Below are positions 7,995 through 15,566 of a DNA stretch of 64,000 nucleotides, in pieces (positions within the stretch are counted from its first letter, which is position 1; each line of letters starts with the position of its first letter). The DNA comes from Tsukamurella sputi (GTDB taxonomy: Bacteria > Actinomycetota > Actinomycetes > Mycobacteriales > Mycobacteriaceae). The notes below the pieces were generated by a model. It did not search any database. It was not told the origin of the DNA and worked only from the letters and a program-made list of their open reading frames with translations. The translations under genes were made by a program, and so were the position numbers. The stretch covers positions 1 to 64,000 of the forward strand of contig NZ_VIGV01000012.1 in NCBI RefSeq assembly GCF_007858445.1. The letters are read 5' to 3'.

Positions 7995-9130
7995 CGCTTG
8001 ACGACGTGGAGGTCGGCGAGCGTGGTGAGGCAGTCCGCCGCCATCGTCAGGTCCGCCTCGGCGAGCATCGACCGGAGCACGTGCTCGACGCCGGCCGCGC
8101 CGCCCAGGGTGAGGCCGTAGACGTAGGGCCGACCGATGCCGGCGAGGGTGGCGCCGAGGCCGACGACGCGCAGCACGTCCACCCCGTCGCGGACTCCGCT
8201 GTCGAAGGTGACCGGGAGCCCGGCTTCGAGCACGCCCTCGAGGTGGCTGATGGCGGGCAGGCCGCCGTTGGCCTGCCGGCCGCCGTGGTTCGAGCAGGCG
8301 ATCGCGTCGACGCCCTCGGCCGCGGCCCGGCGGGCGTCCTCGGCGTGGCAGATCCCCTTGAGGATGATCGGCAGGTCGGAGATCCGGCGGATCCTGGCCA
8401 CGTCCTCCCACGAGAAGGTGGGCTTGCTGAACAGCGAGGACCAGACGATCCCCGCGTGCAGGGGCGGTGGGTTCTCCACGCCGCACAGCTCGATGAACCG
8501 GGGGTCGCTGAGGTAGTTGGCCAGGCACCGGCCGCGGAGGAACGGGATGTAGCCGTTGCCGAGATCCCGCGGCCGCCAGCCGAGGCTGCCGGTGTCCAGG
8601 GTGATGGTGAGCGCGTCGAAGCCCGCCTTGTCAGCGCGGCGCACCAGGCTGTCGGTCAGCTGGTCGTCCTTCGTCGGGTACAGCTGGAAGGCGGCGAAGG
8701 AGTCGCCGCGGGCGTCGGCGATCTCCTCCAGCGGCGCCTCCGACAGCGTCGAGTACATCGCGGCGACGTTCAGGGTGGCCGCGGCACGCGCGACCTCGAG
8801 GTCGCCGTTCTCGTGCACCAGGCCGTTCACCCCGACGGGACAGAGGATCACCGGGGCGTCGAGCTCCGCGCCGAGGAAGGTGGTGGACAGGTCGCGGACG
8901 CTGCGGTCGCGGAGCATCCGCGGGACGAAGCCGTAGCGGCGCAGCTCGGCGACGTTCACGTCCTGTGTGGTCTCGTCGCCGGCGCCGCCGCGCACGTAGT
9001 CGAAGAGGGAGCGATCGAGCACCTGCTGCGCCCTCGCCTCGAGATCGCCGAAGGTGTACGGGAAGTGGCGGTGCTTCGCGAGCAGCCCCTCCGCGTAGAT
9101 GCCGTCCTGGAAGCTGCCGTAGTCCGCCAT
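7991..9130 (-). CDS. FMN-dependent alpha-hydroxy-acid oxidase (lactate 2-monooxygenase type)
   Basis: A 379-residue FMN enzyme of the glycolate oxidase/lactate oxidase family. Motifs: LFDYVRGGAGDE (N-terminal), CPVGVNGLVHENGDL, ITLDTGSLGWRPRDLGNGY (loop region), LPIILKG (flavin Lys), and the active-site signature SNHGGRQ (residues 280-286, base His282, substrate Arg285), then TFDSGVRDGVDV and IGRPYVYGL. Length and the loop with DLGNGYIPFLRG fit mycobacterial lactate 2-monooxygenase, which converts L-lactate to acetate, CO2 and water. A plain lactate oxidase is the alternative. ATG 9130 follows TACCGT (9137-9142, minus strand) by 6 nt, a leaderless arrangement. Confidence 0.85.
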   Translation of the reverse strand: MADYGSFQDGIYAEGLLAKHRHFPYTFGDLEARAQQVLDRSLFDYVRGGAGDETTQDVNVAELRRYGFVPRMLRDRSVRDLSTTFLGAELDAPVILCPVGVNGLVHENGDLEVARAAATLNVAAMYSTLSEAPLEEIADARGDSFAAFQLYPTKDDQLTDSLVRRADKAGFDALTITLDTGSLGWRPRDLGNGYIPFLRGRCLANYLSDPRFIELCGVENPPPLHAGIVWSSLFSKPTFSWEDVARIRRISDLPIILKGICHAEDARRAAAEGVDAIACSNHGGRQANGGLPAISHLEGVLEAGLPVTFDSGVRDGVDVLRVVGLGATLAGIGRPYVYGLTLGGAAGVEHVLRSMLAEADLTMAADCLTTLADLHVVKR

Positions 9131-9152
9131 GGGTGGACGGTAGCAGTGGCGG

Positions 9153-9950
9153 TCAGGGAGCGGTGAGGAAGTCCAGGGCGTCGACGGTGGCCGCCGGCTC
9201 CTGCAGGTGATAGCCGTGGCGCATCCCGGGGTAGACGCGCACCCGGGCGCCGGCGATGCCCGCGCCGAGGATCTCCGCGTTCTCGGCCGGGCACATGCGG
9301 TCGTCGGCGCCGTGCAGGACGAGCGTGGGCGCGGTGATCCGCGGCAGAGCTGCGGAACCGTCGTGGTCGGTGCTCGCGGCGAAGTGCGCGCGTTGCGCCG
9401 GGAGGGAGCGGGGCTGCGCGAGGATCGCCTCCGCGGCCTCGGGGTGCCCGGCGAGCCACTCGGGGGTGAAGAACAGCTCCAGCAGGGCGCGACGGTCGGA
9501 GCGCACGAGGATGCGCAGGACCTCGCTGGGGCGCGCCACTCCGTGCGCATCGCCCACCGTGGTGGCTCCGAGGATCAGCCGCCGCACGCGATCGGGGTGA
9601 TCGGCGGCCAGCCACTGGCCCGCGCGGCCGCCCATGGAGAAGCCGTAGACGTCCACGGCGTCACCGACTGCTCCTGCGGCGCGGGCGGCATCGAGGACGG
9701 CGAGGGCGTCCCCGGCGCAGTCCCGCGTACCCCATCCCCGGGGGAAGAGGTCGTCACTGGCGCCGATGCCGCGGTGGTCGAAGGTGATCACGGGGCCCGC
9801 CGCCCGGAGATCGTCGATCAGCGGCGCCCACGACGATCCGGCGAGTGCCTGGCCCGCGAACAGCAGCAGCCCGGGCCCCGTCGCACCGGTGGCCGCCGGA
9901 TGGACCGTGTAGGCGAGCCGGGCACCGTCGGAGAGGGTGGCGTGTGGCAT
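9153..9950 (-). CDS. alpha/beta hydrolase
   Basis: A 265-residue cytoplasmic alpha/beta hydrolase. The catalytic triad is visible: Ser in the elbow VYGFSMGGRAG, Asp in LVLHGADDRMCP and His in GMRHGYHLQEPA; the oxyanion strand is LLLFAGQALAGSSW. It resembles lactone/ester hydrolases of the 3-oxoadipate enol-lactonase branch, but nothing in the neighbourhood supports aromatic catabolism, so the substrate is left open. ATG 9950 sits 7 nt after TAGGCT (9958-9963, minus strand), another leaderless promoter. It lies 22 nt upstream of the lactate monooxygenase gene, on the same strand. Confidence 0.83.
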   Translation of the reverse strand: MPHATLSDGARLAYTVHPAATGATGPGLLLFAGQALAGSSWAPLIDDLRAAGPVITFDHRGIGASDDLFPRGWGTRDCAGDALAVLDAARAAGAVGDAVDVYGFSMGGRAGQWLAADHPDRVRRLILGATTVGDAHGVARPSEVLRILVRSDRRALLELFFTPEWLAGHPEAAEAILAQPRSLPAQRAHFAASTDHDGSAALPRITAPTLVLHGADDRMCPAENAEILGAGIAGARVRVYPGMRHGYHLQEPAATVDALDFLTAP

Positions 9951-10012
9951 GGCCGCAAGCCTAGGACGTCACACCGACAGGATGCAGCTCACGCTGCGAG
10001 GTGAGGCTTGGC

Positions 10013-10018
10013 TAGAAT
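10013..10018 (+). promoter_or_regulatory. -10 element TAGAAT, leaderless
   Basis: TAGAAT lies 8 nt before the flavodoxin ATG at 10027 with no ribosome binding site between them. Confidence 0.5.
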
Positions 10019-10026
10019 CTCGTCCC

Positions 10027-10470
10027 ATGTCTGTTCACATCTTCTACGGTTCCTCGACCGGCACCGCCGAGGGCGCCGCGAACGCCATGTTCGACGTGTT
10101 CGCCAAGGCCGGCTCCGTCGAGCTGCACGACATGATGGACGGCGAGATCGACGCACTGGATCCCGCGGACTTCCACGTCTTCTCGTGCGCCACCTACGGC
10201 GAGGGCGAGCTGCCCGCGGGCTCCACCGAGTTCTTCGAGGATCTGCTCGAGGCGTCCCCCGACCTGACGGGCCTGCGCTTCGCGGTCTTCGGCCTGGGCG
10301 ATTCGATCTACGTCGACACCTACAACGCCGCCGGTAAGACCATCGTGGAGCACCTGACGGGCCTCGGCGCGACCCAGGTGGGCGACCGTTTCGAGCACGA
10401 CAACTCCGGTACCGACGATGTGGACGAGAAGGCGGTCGAGTGGGCCGAGCAGATCGTCGCCCAGATCTGA
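10027..10470 (+). CDS. flavodoxin (MioC-like)
   Basis: A 147-residue FMN-binding flavodoxin. The phosphate-binding loop is at the N-terminus (FYGSSTGTAEGAA, residues 5-17). SCATYGEGELPAGS and FGLGDSIYVDTYNAAG are the two isoalloxazine-contacting loops. It should carry single electrons between redox partners; the partner is not evident from the neighbours. The ATG at 10027 fits the leaderless -10 at 10013. It is monocistronic: a strong terminator follows 30 nt after the stop. Confidence 0.9.
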   Translation: MSVHIFYGSSTGTAEGAANAMFDVFAKAGSVELHDMMDGEIDALDPADFHVFSCATYGEGELPAGSTEFFEDLLEASPDLTGLRFAVFGLGDSIYVDTYNAAGKTIVEHLTGLGATQVGDRFEHDNSGTDDVDEKAVEWAEQIVAQI

Positions 10471-10499
10471 TCAGCCTGCACGCCGACCACTGACAGACG

Positions 10500-10537
10500 A
10501 ACGCCGCCGCGGATCACTCCGTGGCGGCGTTCTTTCG
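10500..10537 (+). terminator. intrinsic terminator after flavodoxin
   Basis: A 14-bp stem (10500-10513 with 10518-10531, one G-U pair) with a 4-nt loop is followed by TCTTTC. The position directly after the flavodoxin stop supports a rho-independent terminator. It also faces the end of the opposing DUF4395 gene. Confidence 0.75.
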
Positions 10538-10563
10538 TCGGTGAGCCTCGTCCGCGACGACGG

Positions 10564-11061
10564 TTACTGCGGAACGCTCAGCGTGGGCGGGGTGGTGTTG
10601 ACGCCGGCGCACGCCTCGCACACCGAGGCCGGGATCACGCCGCGGCGCTGCAACCAGCCGAAGACGATGCAGCCCAGGCACACGCCCGCGGCCGATTCGA
10701 GGAGCGCTGCCACCACCAGCAGGCCCAGCACGATCTGGGCCGCGAGGTGGTTCCCGGTCACGAAGAGGACCAACGCCACGGTCGAGAAGACCAGGCCGAT
10801 GGTCTGCGCGAACCGCTTCGGCGGGCCGGGCACGAGCTTGGCCGGGCCGAGCCGCGGCGCGATGACGTGCACCGACAGCCGGCCGAACGGCGAATAGCGG
10901 GGGCCGCCCGCGACGCGCAGCGCGAAACCGATCGCCAGGGCGGCGTAGAGCCACCACTGTCCGGCGACGATCGTCACGACCGCGAGGACGACGACGAGGC
11001 CCGCAGTCGCGCGGGCCGCGTACTCGTTGACCGGATTCGGGAAGGAGAAGAGACCACTCAC
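10564..11061 (-). CDS. DUF4395 family membrane protein
   Basis: A 165-residue integral membrane protein with about four helices, for example RATAGLVVVLAVVTIVAG and AAQIVLGLLVVAALLESAAG. The DUF4395 pattern is present: FPNPVNEYAARA at the N-terminus, the central GPRYSPFGRLSVHVIAPRL loop, and a Cys-rich C-terminal part (GVCLGCIVFGWL and VCEAC). The function is unknown. In several actinobacteria such genes sit beside thioredoxin or thiosulfate sulfurtransferase genes; none is here. GTG 11061 follows TAGCCT (11069-11074, minus strand) by 7 nt. Confidence 0.8.
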   Translation of the reverse strand: MSGLFSFPNPVNEYAARATAGLVVVLAVVTIVAGQWWLYAALAIGFALRVAGGPRYSPFGRLSVHVIAPRLGPAKLVPGPPKRFAQTIGLVFSTVALVLFVTGNHLAAQIVLGLLVVAALLESAAGVCLGCIVFGWLQRRGVIPASVCEACAGVNTTPPTLSVPQ

Positions 11062-11118
11062 GAGATCGAGGCTAATCCGCGGTCGGTGCGCCGACCAGGG
11101 TTGTGCTCGGCGTGATTC

Positions 11119-11538
11119 TCACCCCGCCGCCAGTCGCAGGAGCAGGGGCAGCGCGGCGCGGATCAGCCCGGTCTCCTCCGTGGTGAGCTGCGCGCTCCCG
11201 GTCTCGACGAGCCAGGCGTCCTGCGCGGCGTCGCGGGCGTGCAGCGCCTCCCGGCCGCGGTCCGTGAGGGTCACGGGCCGCCGCCGCCCGTCGGAACCGT
11301 CGGCGTCGCCTTCGAGGAATCCACGGCGCCGCAGGTCCGCAATGCCGGCGGAGACGTTCGAGCGCTTCATGTCCAGCCGGTCGCCGATCGCCGTCGGGAA
11401 GGCCTCGGGCCCGAGCGCCTCGACGGTGGCGAGCACGAACAGCTCGGAACCGCGCAGCCCCGCGGCGGGCAACCGCCGGAGTCGTTCCTCCAGCAGGCCC
11501 ACCGCAAGGCGCAACGCCTCGGCGTCGCCGGGCAGCAT
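11119..11538 (-). CDS. MarR family transcriptional regulator
   Basis: A 139-residue MarR-type winged-helix protein. The DNA-binding core is ELFVLATVEALGPEAFPTAIGDRLDMKRSNVSAGIADLRRRGFL, and the wing contains DGSDGRRRPVTLTDRGREALHA. The C-terminal helices ending in RAALPLLLRLAAG form the dimer. Its ATG is 9 nt downstream of the flotillin stop on the same strand, so it is the third gene of an nfeD-flotillin-marR unit and may control it. A weak -10 (TAGCGA) overlaps the flotillin stop. Confidence 0.85.
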   Translation of the reverse strand: MLPGDAEALRLAVGLLEERLRRLPAAGLRGSELFVLATVEALGPEAFPTAIGDRLDMKRSNVSAGIADLRRRGFLEGDADGSDGRRRPVTLTDRGREALHARDAAQDAWLVETGSAQLTTEETGLIRAALPLLLRLAAG

Positions 11539-11547
11539 CGCGGTTCG

Positions 11548-13080
11548 CTACTCGTCGTCGATGGGGGTCGCGACCACCGGCTCCGCAGCGGCGGGAGCGC
11601 CGCCGTCGAGGAGCTTGGAGAGGTCGATGCCCTGGACGCGCAGCGCCGCGACGATCGACGCGATCGACTGCGCCGACAGCCCCAGCAGCCCACCGGTGGC
11701 GTCGTTCTGTCCGCCGCCGATGATGTTGATGCTGTCGATCGCGGCCGTGGCCTCCGACTGGGCGCGGACCGCGCCCTCGATCGTCGACAGGACCTGCGGG
11801 ACGAGCAGCAGGCGCGCGGCGTCCGAGTTGTACTGATTGAACGCCTCGGCCTGGGCCTGCTTGCCCGCCGCGTCGGCGCGCAGCTCAGCCTCAAGGGCCT
11901 CCGCCGCGGACTTGCGCGCCGAGGCCTTCGACTCGCCCTCAAGCCGGATCGATTCGGCGTGCACCTCCGCCTGCGCGAGCTTGCCGGCCGCGTCGGCGCG
12001 GAGCTCGGCCTCGACGGCCGCCGCGGCGGACTTGCGGGCGTCCGCGGCGGACTCACCTTCGAGCCGGGTCGAGTTGGCCCGTGCCTCCGCGGTGAGGATC
12101 GCCGACTGGCGCTCGCCCTCGGCGCGGGTGATGGCGGCCTGCCGCTGCGCCTCTGCGGGCGCTATCACGTCGGCCTCGAGCGCGGCCTCGGCCTGCGCGC
12201 GACGCTTGCGCTCGACCTCGGTACGCGCCTCGATGCGGGCCGCCTCGGCCTCCTCCAGCGCGATGCCCACGGCCTTCTCCGACTTCGCCTTCGCGAGGGG
12301 GCCGGCCTGATCGGCCTCGGCGTTCTGCGCTTCGGTCTGGGCGCGCAGCTGGGCGATGCGCACGTCGCGGCTCTGCTGGGCCTCGGCGATCGCGGTCTCG
12401 GCCTCTGTCTGGGCGATCTCGCCCGCGCGGCGGGCGTCGGCGGAGCGGATCAGCGAGTCGCGCTCGGCCTCCGCCTTGCCGATGTCGGCGTCGCGCTTGA
12501 CCTCGGCGATGCGCTTCTGGCCCAGCGATTCGAGGTAGCCGTTGCGGTCCTCGATGCCGGCGATCTTGAGGATGTCCACCTCCATGCCGATGCGCGCGAG
12601 GTCACCCCCGGCCTCGTCGACGACACCGCGCGCCAGCGCCTCGCGGTTGCTGTTGAGGTGCTCGACGGTCATCGTCGCGGCGATGCCGCGGAGGCTGCCC
12701 GCCAGGATCTCGTTGATCTGGTTCTCCAGCTCCGCCATGTTCGCGGTGAGGAACCGCTGGGCGGCGGTGCGGGTCATCTCGTCGGTGGTGCCGATGCGCA
12801 CCAGGCCGACGGCCTGCAGTTCGACGGGCACACCGTCGATGCTGCGGGCGTTGCTCAGCGCGATGCGCACCTCGAACGGGCGCAGCGGCATGTAGTCGAC
12901 GCGCTCGAGCCCCGGGACCTTGAACCGCGCCCCGCCGCGGACGACCTTCATCTCGCCGCGGCCGGTGAAGATGGCCACCTGATCCGGCGGAGACTTGATG
13001 TAGTTGTGGAAGAAGATCCACAGCGCCAACAGGATCACGATCACCGCGGCACCGGCCGCGAGCAGGATCGATACGGTCAT
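11548..13080 (-). CDS. flotillin (SPFH/Band 7 protein)
   Basis: A 510-residue flotillin that scaffolds ordered membrane domains. The N-terminal membrane helix (residues 4-24, SILLAAGAAVIVILLALWIFF) precedes the SPFH domain (about 30-190, with DQVAIFTGRGEMKVVRGGARF and LAGSLRGIAATMTVEHLNSNR). A long Glu-Ala coiled coil follows (about 190-415, many EAE/AEA heptads), then a C-terminal oligomerisation tail. A 40-residue unit starting RLEGES is duplicated in tandem (residues 339-378 and 379-418). The NfeD-type partner is encoded just upstream, which is the standard flotillin arrangement. Residual C-terminus DDE is acidic. Confidence 0.9.
   Translation of the reverse strand: MTVSILLAAGAAVIVILLALWIFFHNYIKSPPDQVAIFTGRGEMKVVRGGARFKVPGLERVDYMPLRPFEVRIALSNARSIDGVPVELQAVGLVRIGTTDEMTRTAAQRFLTANMAELENQINEILAGSLRGIAATMTVEHLNSNREALARGVVDEAGGDLARIGMEVDILKIAGIEDRNGYLESLGQKRIAEVKRDADIGKAEAERDSLIRSADARRAGEIAQTEAETAIAEAQQSRDVRIAQLRAQTEAQNAEADQAGPLAKAKSEKAVGIALEEAEAARIEARTEVERKRRAQAEAALEADVIAPAEAQRQAAITRAEGERQSAILTAEARANSTRLEGESAADARKSAAAAVEAELRADAAGKLAQAEVHAESIRLEGESKASARKSAAEALEAELRADAAGKQAQAEAFNQYNSDAARLLLVPQVLSTIEGAVRAQSEATAAIDSINIIGGGQNDATGGLLGLSAQSIASIVAALRVQGIDLSKLLDGGAPAAAEPVVATPIDDE
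11827..12066 (-). repeat. 120-bp tandem duplication inside the flotillin coiled coil
   Basis: Two in-frame 120-bp units (11947-12066 and 11827-11946) encode 40-residue repeats that both begin RLEGES and share ARKSAA and EAELRADAAGK. They lengthen the coiled coil by about 11 helical turns per unit. Confidence 0.8.
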
Positions 13081-13141
13081 GGCGTTCCCTCCCTATTCCT
13101 TTTCGATGGTTCTGCGGCGCGCCGACGAGAGCGCGCGGATG

Positions 13142-13669
13142 TCAGTCCTGGGTGCGCAGCGGTTGCACCACGAGCCGGTCGCCCTCGACGTCGACGATCA
13201 GCACCTGTTCGCCGGCGCGGGCGTCGGCGTCCGGGTCCACGAGGATCGCGGTGGTGACGGCGCGCACCGAGTCCGAGTCGAGATAGCGCACCTGCCCCCA
13301 GCCGCCGGCGGGGATCTCCATACTGAGTTCGCCGATCGTGCCGACGGCGGCGCGCAGACCTGCGACGGTCCCCGTCTGCGCGCGGCGCATGGCTCGGAGC
13401 ACGACCATGAGCAGGGCGTACGCGGCGACGCCGGACCCGGCTGCCACGCCGATGATCACGGGCATCGGCAGGGACGTCCCGGACGACAGCGGCCAGCCGA
13501 CCACTCCGAAGACGCCGACGGCGGCGGCCAGGGCGGGCGCACTGAGCCAGGGCAGGCCGGCGTCGGAACTGCCGACCTCGACTCCCCCGATCTCGAAATC
13601 CCCCAGGACCAGTGAAGCGATCAGGACCAGGACCCCGACCACGGCACAGACTGCGAAAACGGTAACCAC
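13142..13669 (-). CDS. NfeD-like membrane protein with OB-fold domain
   Basis: A 175-residue partner of flotillin. The N-terminus is a membrane helix (VFAVCAVVGVLVLIASLVLG), followed by FEIGGVEVGSSDAG, two more helices (LAAAVGVFGVVGWPLS and VIIGVAAGSGVAAYALLMVVL), and a C-terminal OB-like beta domain (GTVAGLRAAVGTIGELSMEI to GDRLVVQPL). This layout fits the short NfeD/YuaF class without a protease domain. The start is the GTG at 13669: a perfect AGGAGG lies 5 nt upstream (13675-13680). The frame continues upstream to 13738 but that part lacks a ribosome site. Flotillin starts 61 nt downstream. Confidence 0.82.
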   Translation of the reverse strand: MVTVFAVCAVVGVLVLIASLVLGDFEIGGVEVGSSDAGLPWLSAPALAAAVGVFGVVGWPLSSGTSLPMPVIIGVAAGSGVAAYALLMVVLRAMRRAQTGTVAGLRAAVGTIGELSMEIPAGGWGQVRYLDSDSVRAVTTAILVDPDADARAGEQVLIVDVEGDRLVVQPLRTQD

Positions 13670-13703
13670 GGGCGCCTCCTCTGCGCTCGGATCTCCTGAT
13701 TGC

Positions 13704-13709
13704 AGTATA
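13704..13709 (-). promoter_or_regulatory. extended -10 (TGC-TATACT) for the nfeD-flotillin operon
   Basis: On the minus strand the sequence reads TGCTATACT, an extended -10 element 34 nt upstream of the nfeD GTG, with the AGGAGG site between them. Confidence 0.5.
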
Positions 13710-13762
13710 GCAAAGAATGCGTACGAGGTGTACGTCACCGAGCTCGTCCCCGATCTTATTAG

Positions 13763-13776
13763 TTGTAGTCATACAA
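13763..13776 (+). promoter_or_regulatory. palindromic operator overlapping the MFS promoter
   Basis: TTGTA-GTCA-TACAA is a perfect inverted repeat with 5-nt arms. Its right arm is also the -10 element TACAAT (13772-13777), 6 nt before the GTG start of the MFS gene. This position and symmetry fit the binding site of the MarR protein encoded at the end of the same operon. Confidence 0.65.
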
Positions 13777-13783
13777 TGCTTGT

Positions 13784-15160
13784 GTGTTGACAACTGTTTC
13801 GGCGCCCGGGCCGCGGCGACGCGCGCTGATCCTCGTGGCGTGCAGCCTCAGCCTGCTCATCTCCTCCATGGACGTGACCATCGTCAACGTCGCCCTCCCG
13901 GAGATCGGGCGGCAGATGCACGCGTCGACGACGCACCTGCAATGGGTCGTGGACATCTACACGCTGACGCTCGCGAGCCTGCTGGTCCTCTCCGGCGCCA
14001 CCGCCGACCGCTTCGGTCGGCGCCGCGTCTTCCGCATCGGGCTGACCGTCTTCGCCGCGGGCTCCCTGCTCTGCAGCCTGGCGCCGACCGTCGACGTGCT
14101 CATCGCCGCCCGCGGGATCCAGGCCGTCGGCGGCTCGATGCTGACCCCGGTCGCCCTGTCGATCGTCACCGCCGTCTTCACCGATGCCGCGGAACGGGCC
14201 CGGGCGATCGGCGTGTGGGGCGCCGTCGTCGGTGTGTCGACCGCGGTCGGACCGCTCGTCGGCGGCATCCTCATCGACTCGCTCGGCTGGCAGTCGGTGT
14301 TCTGGGTGAACCTACCGATCTGCGCGGTCGCGCTCGGGCTGACCTACGCGGTCGTGCCGGAGTCGAAGGCCGCCGTCCCGCGGAGTATCGATCCTCTCGG
14401 CCAGATCCTCGCGATCGCGGTCATGTTCACCGCCGTCTTCGGTCTCATCGAGCGCGAACCGCTGATGCTCGCCCTCGCCGCCGCGGCGCTCGCCTGCTTC
14501 CTCGCGCACGAGCGCCGGCACCCGTCGCCGTTCATCGACCTGCGCTTCTTCCGCAGCATCCCGTTCTCGGCGGCCACGCTCACCGCGGTCTGCGCGTTCG
14601 CCGGATTCGGCGCCTTCCTGTTCACCATGTCGCTGTACCTGCAGACCGTCCGGCACTTCTCCGCTGTACAGACCGGCCTGATGTTCCTACCGATGGCCGT
14701 GTGCGTCCTGCTCGCCTCCCCCACATCGGGCCGGCTCGTCGCGCGGTACGGGCCGCGCCCGTCGCTGCTCGGCGCGGGCACCCTCATGACCGGCGCCGCC
14801 GTGGCACTGACCACGGTCGACGCGGCCACTCCTCTGATCGAACTCGGCATCGTCTTCGCAGCCTTCGGCATCGGCTTCGGCCTGGTCAACGCACCCATCA
14901 CGAACTCCGCCGTGAGCGGCATGCCACTGGACCGGGCGGGCGCCGCGGCCGCCGTCGCGAGTACGAGCCGGCAGCTGGGCATCAGCCTCGGCGTGGCGCT
15001 CTGCGGCCTGGTGGCGCGCGCCGCGCTGTGGTGGACCGTCGCCGGCTTCGCGGTCGTCATCGCCGCGCTCGCGGTGTTCTCGACGGGCGCTCGGGCCGAG
15101 CGCTCACGCGCCCGGATCGCACCGCTGCTCGAGACGAAGGAGTCCGCGGATGTCCGTTGA
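13784..15160 (+). CDS. MFS drug exporter (DHA2-like)
   Basis: A 458-residue major facilitator transporter that probably exports drugs or toxic metabolites using the proton gradient. DHA2 family signatures: helix 1 LISSMDVTIVNVALPEIGRQM (acidic residue in the membrane), GATADRFGRRRVF (motif A between helices 2 and 3), RGIQAVGGSMLTPVALSIV (helix 4), and GVWGAVVGVSTAVGPLVGGIL (motif C of exporters). Hydrophobicity suggests 12-14 helices. The GTG start fits the leaderless -10 at 13772, inside the palindrome. Its last 11 nt overlap the marR gene, so exporter and repressor are co-expressed. Confidence 0.88.
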   Translation: MLTTVSAPGPRRRALILVACSLSLLISSMDVTIVNVALPEIGRQMHASTTHLQWVVDIYTLTLASLLVLSGATADRFGRRRVFRIGLTVFAAGSLLCSLAPTVDVLIAARGIQAVGGSMLTPVALSIVTAVFTDAAERARAIGVWGAVVGVSTAVGPLVGGILIDSLGWQSVFWVNLPICAVALGLTYAVVPESKAAVPRSIDPLGQILAIAVMFTAVFGLIEREPLMLALAAAALACFLAHERRHPSPFIDLRFFRSIPFSAATLTAVCAFAGFGAFLFTMSLYLQTVRHFSAVQTGLMFLPMAVCVLLASPTSGRLVARYGPRPSLLGAGTLMTGAAVALTTVDAATPLIELGIVFAAFGIGFGLVNAPITNSAVSGMPLDRAGAAAAVASTSRQLGISLGVALCGLVARAALWWTVAGFAVVIAALAVFSTGARAERSRARIAPLLETKESADVR

Positions 15161-15566
15161 CAGCCCGGACGAGGTGTGGAGTCTGCTCGTGCACGCCGTG
15201 ATCGACAGCCGCTCGGACTGGCGCCGGGCGGTCGCCGAGCGCACCGGCCTGCCCTTCAGCAGGCTGCGGGTGCTCAAGCGGCTCGACCGCTACGGTCCAC
15301 TCACCCTCAAGGAGGTGGCTGCGCTCGCCGACATGGACCCGCCCGCCGCCACCGTCGCCGTCAACGATCTCGAGGCGCGGGGCCACGCGCGGCGCACCGT
15401 CTCGCCGGAGGACCGTCGCGCGAAGGTCGTGACCATCACCGCCGCGGGACGGGCGGTCGTCGACGCGATGGCCTCGGTGGAGGACCCGGCGCCCGCGGCG
15501 GTCCGGTCACTGCCTCCCGGGGAGCTCGCGCGGCTGGCCGAGCTCGCGCGGGCCCTCGCCGGGTAG
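15150..15566 (+). CDS. MarR family repressor of the adjacent exporter
   Basis: A 138-residue winged-helix regulator. The recognition region is LTLKEVAALADMDPPAATVAVNDLEARGH, and the wing carries RRTVSPEDRRAKVVTITAAGRAVVD. Its gene overlaps the end of the exporter gene by 11 nt. The expected feedback circuit (ligand releases the repressor, exporter is made) is inferred from this layout and the palindrome at 13763-13776. The 3' end overlaps the opposing DUF4407 gene by 60 nt. Confidence 0.87.
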   Translation: MSVDSPDEVWSLLVHAVIDSRSDWRRAVAERTGLPFSRLRVLKRLDRYGPLTLKEVAALADMDPPAATVAVNDLEARGHARRTVSPEDRRAKVVTITAAGRAVVDAMASVEDPAPAAVRSLPPGELARLAELARALAG

